From CAYFFO01 sp964342485 (GTDB lineage: Bacteria > Chloroflexota > Dehalococcoidia > Lucifugimonadales > CAJWER01), in contig CAYFFO010000037.1 of NCBI GenBank assembly GCA_964342485.1, positions 1-15,245 of the forward strand: a stretch of 15,245 nt of DNA, in the 5' to 3' direction. The translations under genes were made by a program, and so were the position numbers. A model generated the notes under the pieces. That model ran no database searches. It saw nothing but the letters and a program-made list of their open reading frames with translations, and was not told where the DNA came from. Every line of letters starts with the position of its first letter. Within the stretch, counting starts at the first letter, position 1. This document shows, piece by piece, positions 7,772 through 14,919 of the stretch.

Positions 7772-7832
7772 ATGTGAACTTAATTCTTAACTTCAATTTT
7801 AAGTCTGTTAGGAAGTTTCAAATAAGATTATC

Positions 7833-7838
7833 AGGAGG
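7833..7838 (+). promoter_or_regulatory. Shine-Dalgarno site fixing a GTG start
   Basis: A perfect AGGAGG lies 5 nt before the GTG at 7844 and decides the start of the LDH2-family gene. Confidence 0.75.
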
Positions 7839-7843
7839 TATAA

Positions 7844-8911
7844 GTGCCTTTATTATCTGCAGAACAACTTGATGTTGTTATATCGACTTTATTACAAGCA
7901 ACAGGAGCGAGTTTGGAGGATGCCAGAGTAGTAGCTCGGCATTGTGTAAAAGCAAATTTAGCGGGACATGACTCTCATGGTGTTATTAGGGTACCAGACT
8001 ATATCGATAATATTAAAAATGGAGATACTGTACCTAATGCAGATATGGAGATAGAAAGAGATACCGAAACGACTACGGTAGTAAATGGCAACTGGGGTTT
8101 CGGACAGGTTGTTTCAGAAAAAGTGATGGAGATTACTATTGATAAGGCAAGTCGTAATAATGTAGCGGCAGCTACTGTTTTCCGACAGGCACATGTGGGA
8201 CGTTTAACAGATTATCCAGTGATGGCAGCCGAGGCAGGTCTGATTAGTCTCATGACAGCAGATTCAGGTAGAGGTCCAAAATCGGTTGTGCCGTTTGGAG
8301 GGCGTGAGCCAAGATTGGGTACAAATCCTTTATGTATTGCGATGCCTAGTGACTTGGAAGGACCTTTTTTTATGGATTTTGCTACGAGCGCAGTTGCTGG
8401 TGGCAAAATTGCTGTAGCAGCAGCTCGTGAAATTTCTATTCCGGAGGGTTGGATAATTGATGAAATAGGAAATGCTACCACTGATCCAAATGCCCTTGCA
8501 AACGGAGGGGCTATACTTCCACTTGGTGGACCGGAAGGACATAAAGGATATGGGTTATCAGCGATGGTCGAGATTTTTTCTGGAATTTTGACAGGCCTAG
8601 GGTTTGGATTAGAGCCATCTGGACGACATAATGATGGATGTTTTATCGCTGCATTTAAAGTGGAAGCATTTCGTCCTCTTGAAGAGTTTAAACGAGAGGT
8701 AGGGGATTTTGCTCGTTATCTTAAAAGCTCGCTTCCGGCTTCAGGATTCAAAGAGGTATATTATCCTGGAGAGCTGGAATTTTTGACTACCCAGCAGCGT
8801 TTAAAGGACGGTGTATTTATTGAGGATAAGACGTGGGCTCGTCTTGATGCATTGGCTAAAGAATATGGGTTAGATGATTTTATGGAATTCCAACAAGGGA
8901 TTATCAAATAA
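7844..8911 (+). CDS. Malate/L-lactate/ureidoglycolate dehydrogenase family (LDH2) oxidoreductase
   Basis: A 355-residue NAD(P)-dependent dehydrogenase of the LDH2/AllD/ComC family, a fold unrelated to classical Rossmann dehydrogenases. Members oxidise or reduce malate, L-lactate, ureidoglycolate or (R)-sulfolactate. Signature blocks are GHDSHGVIR (41-49; His45 and Arg49), the catalytic-region AHVGR (116-120; His117), GTNPLCIAMP (159-168), MDFATS (177-182) and the nucleotide-binding GHKGYGL (232-238). Length is typical and no frameshift is seen. Translation starts at GTG behind a perfect AGGAGG. It is the last gene of the same-strand run and follows the phosphoglycerate dehydrogenase-like gene by 72 nt. 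The specific substrate cannot be chosen from motifs alone. The HVGR variant is common in uncharacterised malate-type members. Confidence 0.92.
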   Translation: MPLLSAEQLDVVISTLLQATGASLEDARVVARHCVKANLAGHDSHGVIRVPDYIDNIKNGDTVPNADMEIERDTETTTVVNGNWGFGQVVSEKVMEITIDKASRNNVAAATVFRQAHVGRLTDYPVMAAEAGLISLMTADSGRGPKSVVPFGGREPRLGTNPLCIAMPSDLEGPFFMDFATSAVAGGKIAVAAAREISIPEGWIIDEIGNATTDPNALANGGAILPLGGPEGHKGYGLSAMVEIFSGILTGLGFGLEPSGRHNDGCFIAAFKVEAFRPLEEFKREVGDFARYLKSSLPASGFKEVYYPGELEFLTTQQRLKDGVFIEDKTWARLDALAKEYGLDDFMEFQQGIIK

Positions 8912-8950
8912 CCCAGTGGGTTTCTAGGTGTCCATCATCTTCATTCAATA

Positions 8951-8977
8951 GCAGTAGATTCAACTTTTTATTACTGC
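8951..8977. terminator. Possible weak terminator between convergent genes
   Basis: GCAGTA (8951-8956) and TACTGC (8972-8977) pair around a T-rich loop, between the LDH2-family stop codon and the end of the convergent deacylase gene. The stem is only 6 bp and no clear T-tract follows, so support is weak. Confidence 0.25.
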
Positions 8978-8984
8978 GTGAAAT

Positions 8985-10571
8985 TTATCCATTTCGTTTT
9001 AATACGGTACCAGGTTTTGATCCTGTGTGTTTTTCGTTTAAAATCACAAATTCCCCGTTAACTGCAACATGATGTATACCTGTAGAAAGTTGGTGTGGTT
9101 TTTCAAATGTTGCATTGTCTATAATTGTAGAAGGGTCAAAAATAGCCAGGTCGGCTATATTGTTTTCTAAAACTTTTCCTCTGTCGCTTAATCCGAGTCG
9201 TTCAGCTGGAAATCCGGTCATTTTTCGAACGGCATTTTCAAGGGAGAGTAATGATTGTTCCCTAACGTAACGGCCTAGAATTCTTGGGTATGTTCCATAA
9301 AACCTAGGATGTAGCTGTTCATTTGAGTAAGTACCTGTGGGTGAAATGGCATTTCCGTCTGATCCAATCATCCCGAGAGGATGTGACAGGAAATATCTAA
9401 TGTCTTCTTCTACCCTGTTGTGTATTACTCCCGAAAGTACCCCTCTTTCTTCTTCTTCAAGTTGAAGTACTAATTCTGCCGGTTCTAAGTCTCTTTCAAT
9501 TGCAATATCTGCTATAGATTTTCCAACGATATCCTTGTTTTTGTCAGTTTGCACATCTGCTACAACCCAGGTTTCCCAAAGTGGAGCGAGCCCACCGATT
9601 CCGATTGCGACTTCCTTTCTGACCTTGTCACGTATTTCCTGATTTTGAAGACGTTCTAGGTATTTATCGATACCTCCAGTTTGTACCCATGCTGGAATCA
9701 TCTGGTCAAGGCCAGCTTGTGCTGCAGTGTAAGGATACATGTCAAATACGATATCTACTCCTTGCTCTCTGGCATTTTCCAATAATTCCAACATTTCTGG
9801 CCCTCTACCATAGAATCGCCTGTCGGTTATTGCCATATGAGAGAATTGGACGGGAATTTCTGCTTCCCGTCCAATTGTAATTGCTTCTTCAATTGCTGAG
9901 ATCTGTTTGCCAGGCCCTACTCTAGCGTGGGTGGTATAAAAGGCACCATTATATCGCCTAATTTCCTTGCATAAATCAACTATTTCACTGGTTGACATGT
10001 ATCCAGATGGGGCCAGGTTTAGACCAGTAGATATAGCAAAAGCTCCCTGTTCCATTGCTTCACAAGCCAGGCTTTTCATAGCTACCATTTGATCAGCTGT
10101 AACTGGCTGTTCGTTTACAGCTCCAACTGATTCTTGGAGAGCACTTTGTCCAAGTTGAGGTGCAATATTAATACTTATACCATGTGATTTTAATTGTTCT
10201 GACCATCCATTTAGATCTGTCCATTCTCCCCAGGTGTATTTCCAGCCTAGTCTAACTCCAGGTGTGTCTGATAACCCTCTTGGAAATGGGGAATAGCTAC
10301 AGTTTCCAGTTACTTCGGTGGTAACTCCCTGAAAAGCTTTGCTGTCACCACCTGGATCATCAAATAAGCACATATCAGAGTGAGAGTGCATATCTATAAA
10401 GCCAGGTGACACAATTAAATTGGTTGCATCAATGATCTGATTTGCTTCTTTCCCTGATAGGTCTCCAATACTTTGTATCCTACCTTCACTTATACCTATA
10501 TCCGCTTTGTATCTGAGTTGTCCGGTTCCGTCTATGACCTCACCGTTTTTTATTATTGTGTCTAAATTCAC
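8985..10571 (-). CDS. N-acyl-D-amino-acid deacylase (D-aminoacylase family amidohydrolase)
   Basis: A 528-residue metal-dependent amidohydrolase of the D-aminoacylase family, which hydrolyses N-acyl-D-amino acids to D-amino acids and a carboxylate. N- and C-terminal segments (1-60 and roughly 460-528) form the composite beta-sandwich around a TIM barrel. Metal and catalytic residues are visible: Asp60-Met-His62-Ser-His64-Ser-Asp66, Cys91 in TGNCSYS (the bridging Cys of D-aminoacylase), His215 in TTHAR, His244 in QFSH and Asp405 in GSDG. The HPRFYGTYPRILGRYVRE block (421-438) is typical of the family. No signal peptide is present, so it is cytoplasmic. It starts at GTG with AGGAG 7 nt upstream (10579-10583 on the plus strand). 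The family also holds annotated dihydroorotase- and hydantoinase-like members, so the D-amino-acid substrate is likely but not proven. Confidence 0.9.
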   Translation of the reverse strand: MNLDTIIKNGEVIDGTGQLRYKADIGISEGRIQSIGDLSGKEANQIIDATNLIVSPGFIDMHSHSDMCLFDDPGGDSKAFQGVTTEVTGNCSYSPFPRGLSDTPGVRLGWKYTWGEWTDLNGWSEQLKSHGISINIAPQLGQSALQESVGAVNEQPVTADQMVAMKSLACEAMEQGAFAISTGLNLAPSGYMSTSEIVDLCKEIRRYNGAFYTTHARVGPGKQISAIEEAITIGREAEIPVQFSHMAITDRRFYGRGPEMLELLENAREQGVDIVFDMYPYTAAQAGLDQMIPAWVQTGGIDKYLERLQNQEIRDKVRKEVAIGIGGLAPLWETWVVADVQTDKNKDIVGKSIADIAIERDLEPAELVLQLEEEERGVLSGVIHNRVEEDIRYFLSHPLGMIGSDGNAISPTGTYSNEQLHPRFYGTYPRILGRYVREQSLLSLENAVRKMTGFPAERLGLSDRGKVLENNIADLAIFDPSTIIDNATFEKPHQLSTGIHHVAVNGEFVILNEKHTGSKPGTVLKRNG

Positions 10572-10663
10572 TCCAATACTCCTATTGATGGTTTGAAAGT
10601 TTAATCTTTATAAACCGAATTAATGCATACTAGAATAATAACCACGCAATTAGTTCTAAGAAT

Positions 10664-10669
10664 ATTATA
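10664..10669 (-). promoter_or_regulatory. Putative -10 element for the deacylase gene
   Basis: ATTATA on the plus strand reads TATAAT on the minus strand. Seventeen nt upstream is TTTAGG, a poor -35 (3 of 6) inside the palindrome 10687-10702. A weak core promoter that depends on a bound regulator would fit, but this is inference. Confidence 0.35.
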
Positions 10670-10686
10670 ATAGGACCTCCAATTAC

Positions 10687-10702
10687 CCTAAAGTACTTTA
10701 GG
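10687..10702. repeat. 16-bp perfect palindrome, operator candidate
   Basis: CCTAAAGTACTTTAGG is perfectly self-complementary over 16 bp. It lies 57 nt past the kinase stop and 115 nt before the deacylase start, overlapping the expected -35 position of the deacylase promoter. A 6-bp hairpin with a GTAC loop is also possible, but no T-tract follows on the minus strand, which argues against a kinase terminator. Confidence 0.5.
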
Positions 10703-10759
10703 CCTTTTGCCAAAATATATTGTTATTAAACAAGATGCAATGGCTTTAAAATGTTAAAT

Positions 10760-11689
10760 TTAAGAAATTCTAGCGCCATATTTTTGTATAATAATAGAGG
10801 CGAGTTCTGTACCTTTGCCAAGACTTTCGGCTAGCGACATTTCGTGAATGTATCCGTGTAAGAATCCTGCGGCAAAGAGATCTCCTGCACCTGTCAAATC
10901 TACTATATTAAGATGTTTTTGACTCTGACATGTAACAATATCTGATTTATAAATCGCAACACTACCTTTGTCTCCTCGAGTAATTACCAATAATTTGTTT
11001 AATGTTTTTCCGAACTCTATAACGTCTTCAAATGAGCTGGCATCAATTAGAGTCATAATTTCCTGCTCATTGGCGAAAGTTATATCTAGGTGATATTTAA
11101 CCAAATCTAAGAAGCTTGATTTATGACGTTCGACACAAAATTGATCAGAAAGAGACATGACAGATTTATTTGCTAATAGCAAAGTTTTATTGAAAGCAGT
11201 TTTTGCGTCACCTTCATCCCATAAGTATCCTTCAAGAAATATAATATCGGTATCTTGAATAATATCGGCATAGATGTCATCAGGACTTATTGTTCCTGAT
11301 ATGCCTAAAAAAGTACACATGGTCCTTTCCGAATCAGGTGTTATCAGAATTAGACAGGTTCCTGTTGGAGTATCATCTGACACATTTGTTGAATAGAAGG
11401 TCACATTTTCTTTAATCAGACTTTCCTTGTATGAATCGCCTAATTCATCGGTGCTAATTTTTCCTATGAAACCAACCTTATTCCCAAGATTAGATAATCC
11501 AACTATTGAATTTGCTACAGATCCTCCAGCAATAGTTTGCTGAGTTTCGAGAGATGATAGGAGCCTTGTAAATTCGTTTTCGTCTACGATTTTCATCGTA
11601 CTTTTCACGAGGTTGTTTTTCACAAGAAAAGCATCATCAACTCTACAAATCACATCTACGATAGCGTGGCCGATGCCTGTAACTAACAT
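10760..11689 (-). CDS. PfkB-family carbohydrate kinase, adenosine kinase-like
   Basis: A 309-residue ribokinase/PfkB-fold kinase. The AGGSVANSIVGLSNLG block (54-69) is the N-terminal PfkB signature. FANEQE (206-211) carries the N-x-x-E Mg/phosphate motif. DLTGAGDLFAAGFLHG (264-279) is the C-terminal signature, with Asp270 as catalytic base and the GAGD anion hole. The N-terminal GIGHAIVDVICRVDDAFL and the LEGYLWD (152-158) and SLSDQFCVERH (179-189) blocks closely follow the bacterial adenosine-kinase-like subgroup. Nucleoside phosphorylation, purine salvage for example, is therefore the leading guess; a sugar substrate remains possible. The ATG is preceded by AAGGAGA on the minus strand. It is transcribed toward the deacylase gene across a 188-nt gap and away from the LRR lipoprotein gene. 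Confidence 0.88.
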   Translation of the reverse strand: MLVTGIGHAIVDVICRVDDAFLVKNNLVKSTMKIVDENEFTRLLSSLETQQTIAGGSVANSIVGLSNLGNKVGFIGKISTDELGDSYKESLIKENVTFYSTNVSDDTPTGTCLILITPDSERTMCTFLGISGTISPDDIYADIIQDTDIIFLEGYLWDEGDAKTAFNKTLLLANKSVMSLSDQFCVERHKSSFLDLVKYHLDITFANEQEIMTLIDASSFEDVIEFGKTLNKLLVITRGDKGSVAIYKSDIVTCQSQKHLNIVDLTGAGDLFAAGFLHGYIHEMSLAESLGKGTELASIIIQKYGARIS

Positions 11690-11894
11690 ATGGTCTCCTT
11701 TACAATTATCGTCCCTATTGCTTTAGTGTCTCGGGATGAGTATTTTAAAATCTCTATGATTATGAAATAGCTAAAGGCCTCCTTGGGTCAAACTTAGTTT
11801 ACCAAATTAATTTGAAATAGACGGTTAACTGGGTTTTTAATATTCCAAGTATAGAGTTGACGATCGGATATTTTAAGATACCTGCAATGATTCC
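11690..11894. other. Divergent intergenic region between kinase and LRR genes
   Basis: It holds the kinase ribosome site (AAGGAGA on the minus strand, 11694-11700) and must hold the kinase promoter. A minus-strand CATAAT (11759-11764) and TTGACC (11786-11791) are present, but 21 nt apart. A short AT palindrome CAAATTAATTTG occurs at 11803-11814. TTGACG at 11857-11862 has no matching -10. No ORF was seen. Confidence 0.35.
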
Positions 11895-11916
11895 TGATCA
11901 TTCTTTATAATGATCA
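11895..11916. repeat. Inverted repeat over the -10 of the LRR gene, operator candidate
   Basis: TGATCATT (11895-11902) and AATGATCA (11909-11916) are perfect 8-bp arms around a 6-nt spacer. A perfect TATAAT (11906-11911) overlaps the spacer and right arm. No good -35 is visible 16-18 nt upstream. A transcription start near 11918 would fit the TTG start at 11937. The arrangement is that of a repressor site over a -10 element. Confidence 0.45.
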
Positions 11917-11936
11917 ATTTTAAGGGTGGTTTCAAA

Positions 11937-12806
11937 TTGATTTGGATGTCATATATGGAAATATTTTGGAAGACATTACTTGTTGGGGTAATAGTATTTT
12001 TTCTTATGTCTTGTTCGCAGACAGCTCACTTTGAAGATCCTCAACTCCATGATCTGATAAGTATCGAGATTAGTCTACAGTCGGGGAATCCACCAGATAA
12101 TGTGACCATACAGGATTTGAAGGATCTAACCACTTTAAATTTGGAAGGCAGTATTTATAGTCTAGATGGGATTCAAAGATGTTCAAATTTGACGACGCTC
12201 AGGATTGATTCAAAAATGGGAATATTGGATCTCAAACCTATAGCCGAGTTAGACAAACTTACCAGATTGAGTTTAAAAGGAATGGAACTTAAGGATCTTC
12301 ATCCCTTAGAATCTTTGGTGAATTTGACGAATCTTAGCCTGGTGGACAGTAGCATAAAAGATATTACTTCGCTAGAGTCATTGACGAACTTGAAACATCT
12401 GGATTTATCGGATAATCATATAAAGGATATTAGCTCTTTGAGGTATTTAGTTAATCTCAGATATTTAAACCTTAATCACAATATGGGAGAAGTAGGGAGA
12501 GAATGGTTGGCACGTATGATTCCGTTTGATTCTATTGTAGATATAAGTCCCTTGTCATCGTTAGTAGAATTGGAAACACTGAATATTGGCTGGACAGAGG
12601 TTGAGGATATAGGTGCCTTGTCATCGCTTTCGAGTATAACAACTCTTGATTTATCCTATACTAACGTCAGAGATATAGGTCCTTTGGAAGGCCTTTTTAA
12701 TTTAATAAACCTTGATTTAACAGCCACCAGAGTAAAGGATTATTCTTTGTTAGATCAATTGGATATTGTAGATTTGAAGTGTACTCATGATTCTCGTTGT
12801 AGATAA
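11937..12806 (+). CDS. Leucine-rich-repeat lipoprotein (internalin-type 22-residue repeats)
   Basis: With a TTG start at 11937 this is a 289-residue protein. A hydrophobic signal segment ends in the lipobox FLMSC with Cys26, so it should be lipid-anchored at the outer face of the membrane. The mature part is mostly 22-residue leucine-rich repeats of the form 'IxxLxxLxxLxxLxLxxxxIxD', about eight units. They run from roughly residue 62 to 280 and usually mediate protein or ligand binding. Around residues 182-198 (HNMGEVGREWLARMIPF) an insert breaks the repeat phase. The C-terminus ends in two Cys (282 and 288). AAGGGTGG (11922-11929) lies 7 nt before the TTG. An ATG at 11910 has no ribosome site and would lie before the predicted transcript start; an ATG at 11955 is a further option. 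Its binding partner is unknown. Confidence 0.82.
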   Translation: MIWMSYMEIFWKTLLVGVIVFFLMSCSQTAHFEDPQLHDLISIEISLQSGNPPDNVTIQDLKDLTTLNLEGSIYSLDGIQRCSNLTTLRIDSKMGILDLKPIAELDKLTRLSLKGMELKDLHPLESLVNLTNLSLVDSSIKDITSLESLTNLKHLDLSDNHIKDISSLRYLVNLRYLNLNHNMGEVGREWLARMIPFDSIVDISPLSSLVELETLNIGWTEVEDIGALSSLSSITTLDLSYTNVRDIGPLEGLFNLINLDLTATRVKDYSLLDQLDIVDLKCTHDSRCR

Positions 12807-12849
12807 ACCTGAGTAAAGACAATCTGAAGTTTATTTTTATAGGAGACCG

Positions 12850-14850
12850 ATGCTTAGTATATCTAATTTAAGTAAGTCATATGGTGACAGACTTCTATTT
12901 GAAAGGTTAAATCTAACGATTACAACTGGACAAAGGATTGCTTTAATAGGCGCTAATGGTTCAGGTAAATCAACTCTTTTGGACATCGTGGCAAGTGAAA
13001 CTGAACCTGATGAGGGAACTTTTTCACTCAAGCGTAACTCTACGATTGGTTATCTTAAACAAAATTTTGATCATAATTATGAGAAAACGCCATTAGAGGA
13101 ACTTCTACTCGAATCAAATCAAGTATCTTCATTAAGAGAAAAACTCACAAGCTTGTATCAAGACTTGGCTGATGACCACAAAGCAAATGAACATGCTGAT
13201 ATTTTGAAGGACATTAGTCGGATAGAGATGACTTTGGAAATCGAAACGGACCTTGATAGGGATTACCAGGCTAAGACAATCCTATCTGGACTGGGTTTTG
13301 CTGAGGATGAATTTCACAAGCCAATAAAAGAATTTAGTGGTGGATGGATTATGCGAGTGGAGTTAGGGAAATTACTTTTCAAAAGTCCTGACATATTGTT
13401 ACTTGATGAGCCTACAAATCACTTGGATTTGGAGGCAAATTTATGGTTTGAAAGATTCTTGATATCCTTCAATGGTGCTGTTTTATTTACGTCTCATGAT
13501 AGGACTTTTTTAAATCAAGTAGCTACTTCAGTTTTATCTATTGAAACCGAAGAGGTCGTTAATTTCCCTGGTAATTATGATGAATATGTTGTTGCAAGGC
13601 AACGTTATTTGGAGTCTAGGGAAGCAACAGCAGAGAAACAGGAACGTGAAATACAAAGGCAAATGCGTTTTGTAGAACGATTTAGATCTAAGGCACGTAG
13701 AGCTACGCAAGCACAAAGTCGATTGAAGCAACTGGCTAAATTACAGGAAATTAAGATACCCAGAGTAACGAAGCGTGTTAACTACATATTTCCTAAACCA
13801 CCGCGTGGCGGCCTGGAATCAATAAGGCTCAGTGGTGTCAGTAAATCTTATGGTTCGAATATTGTTTACAAGAATTTAAATCTCCTTATAAATCGTGGTG
13901 ATAGGATTGCTTTGGTGGGTCCCAATGGAGCAGGTAAATCCACTTTGTTGAAGGTACTATCAGGTGTTATTCCTTTTGATACCGGGGAACGAAAAGTAGG
14001 GCACAATGTTATTTCAGATTATTACTCGCAGCATTTACTTGAGTTATTGAATGAAGCCAACACTGTAATAGATGAGTTACGGCAGGTATCGAAAAATGAA
14101 TCAGACCAATCTTTACGCAATATACTCGGCGGATTTCTTTTTTCAGGAGACGATGTATTTAAACCTATTTCGGTACTATCAGGAGGTGAGAGGGCTAGGG
14201 TAGCTTTGGCTAAAGTTTTAATGGGAGGCAGCAATCTATTATTTCTTGATGAACCAACAAATCATTTAGACATTATTTCCAGAGAAATCCTAACTGATTC
14301 TCTAAGCGATTATGAGGGTACAATTTGTCTAATAACTCATGATCGTACTTTAATAAAACAACTAGCAAATAAAATCATCGATGTAAATCAAGGTAAAGTT
14401 AAAATTTACCAAGGGAGTTATGACGATTATTTAGAACAAAAACAGTCAGCTTATGTTGAAGGTTTAGAGGATTCTAATCTTTTTTCAAGCGGAAATAATA
14501 CAGCACAAATCTCTACCGATCCTAGAGCTATTGAAAATGACGGTTCAAATGCATTGAAGTCTCGGTATCAACTACGACGTAGCCTTAATAAAGAGGCTCG
14601 CAGTTTAGAGTCTCGTGCCGAAAAGATCCAGGACACGCTAGAAAGCTGTGAGGCGGAAGTAAGTAGTATTGAACATATATTTTCTAACCCATCTGAAATG
14701 CAAGATGCCATCCAATTGACACGCCTTGGTACTAGGTATGAGGAATTGAAGAAAGAGATACAGGGTCTCTGGGATGAATGGGAAAAATTATCGCTTAAGT
14801 CAAAAAGTATCGTTGACGAAATTACTGCTCTTGAACTTGAAAGCAAGTGA
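12850..14850 (+). CDS. ABC-F family ATPase (Uup/YheS-like ribosome-associated)
   Basis: A 666-residue cytoplasmic protein with two ABC ATPase domains in tandem and no membrane helices, the layout of ABC-F translation factors that bind the ribosomal E site. Domain 1 has Walker A GANGSGKST (34-42), signature FSGGW (162-166), Walker B with Glu187 in DEPTNHLD and His216. Domain 2 has Walker A GPNGAGKST (357-365), signature LSGGE (443-447), Walker B with Glu468 and His497. The linker (about 245-320) is rich in Arg, Lys and Gln (RFVERFRSKARRATQAQSR), as expected for the P-site tRNA interaction motif. Residues 565-666 form a predicted coiled coil like the Uup C-terminal domain. AGGAGA is 3 nt before the ATG, a short spacing. 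A housekeeping translation role is more likely than antibiotic resistance, but motifs alone cannot settle this. It follows the LRR gene by 43 nt. Confidence 0.93.
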   Translation: MLSISNLSKSYGDRLLFERLNLTITTGQRIALIGANGSGKSTLLDIVASETEPDEGTFSLKRNSTIGYLKQNFDHNYEKTPLEELLLESNQVSSLREKLTSLYQDLADDHKANEHADILKDISRIEMTLEIETDLDRDYQAKTILSGLGFAEDEFHKPIKEFSGGWIMRVELGKLLFKSPDILLLDEPTNHLDLEANLWFERFLISFNGAVLFTSHDRTFLNQVATSVLSIETEEVVNFPGNYDEYVVARQRYLESREATAEKQEREIQRQMRFVERFRSKARRATQAQSRLKQLAKLQEIKIPRVTKRVNYIFPKPPRGGLESIRLSGVSKSYGSNIVYKNLNLLINRGDRIALVGPNGAGKSTLLKVLSGVIPFDTGERKVGHNVISDYYSQHLLELLNEANTVIDELRQVSKNESDQSLRNILGGFLFSGDDVFKPISVLSGGERARVALAKVLMGGSNLLFLDEPTNHLDIISREILTDSLSDYEGTICLITHDRTLIKQLANKIIDVNQGKVKIYQGSYDDYLEQKQSAYVEGLEDSNLFSSGNNTAQISTDPRAIENDGSNALKSRYQLRRSLNKEARSLESRAEKIQDTLESCEAEVSSIEHIFSNPSEMQDAIQLTRLGTRYEELKKEIQGLWDEWEKLSLKSKSIVDEITALELESK

Positions 14851-14901
14851 TATCTGTCTTGCTCCGATTCAAGATTGTTTATCTAGTAAGTTCAGATTCT
14901 A

Positions 14902-14918
14902 TCACTCTGCAAGAGTGA
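14902..14918. terminator. Candidate terminator between convergent genes
   Basis: TCACTCT (14902-14908) and AGAGTGA (14912-14918) pair perfectly around a 3-nt loop. Downstream on the plus strand lies GCTATAGTGTTTTG, a weak T-run. It sits between the ABC-F stop (14850) and the stop of the convergent gene (14920), where a terminator would be expected. Confidence 0.4.
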
Positions 14919-14919
14919 G

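Larger units (their letters stand above)
10572..10759. other. Intergenic region with palindrome and possible minus-strand promoter
   Basis: Read on the minus strand, this is the leader of the deacylase gene. It has a TATAAT -10 match (10664-10669 on the plus strand) and a 16-bp perfect palindrome exactly where the -35 would lie. It has no ORF of note on either strand. The leader between the predicted start site and the GTG would be roughly 85 nt. No riboswitch fold was recognised. Confidence 0.35.

Noticed and set aside
6776..8911. Firm assignment as sulfolactate dehydrogenases (slcC/comC)
   Set aside because: Only the family pairing matches. No sulfo-lyase, sulfonate transporter or diagnostic residue is visible, so the specific names are not justified.
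11803..11814. CAAATTAATTTG palindrome as an operator
   Set aside because: It is short and purely AT-rich in its core, is expected by chance in this composition, and is not aligned with any promoter element.
12850..14850. ABC-F protein as an antibiotic-resistance factor
   Set aside because: The C-terminal coiled coil and overall layout fit Uup/YheS-type housekeeping factors, and nothing nearby indicates resistance or mobility.
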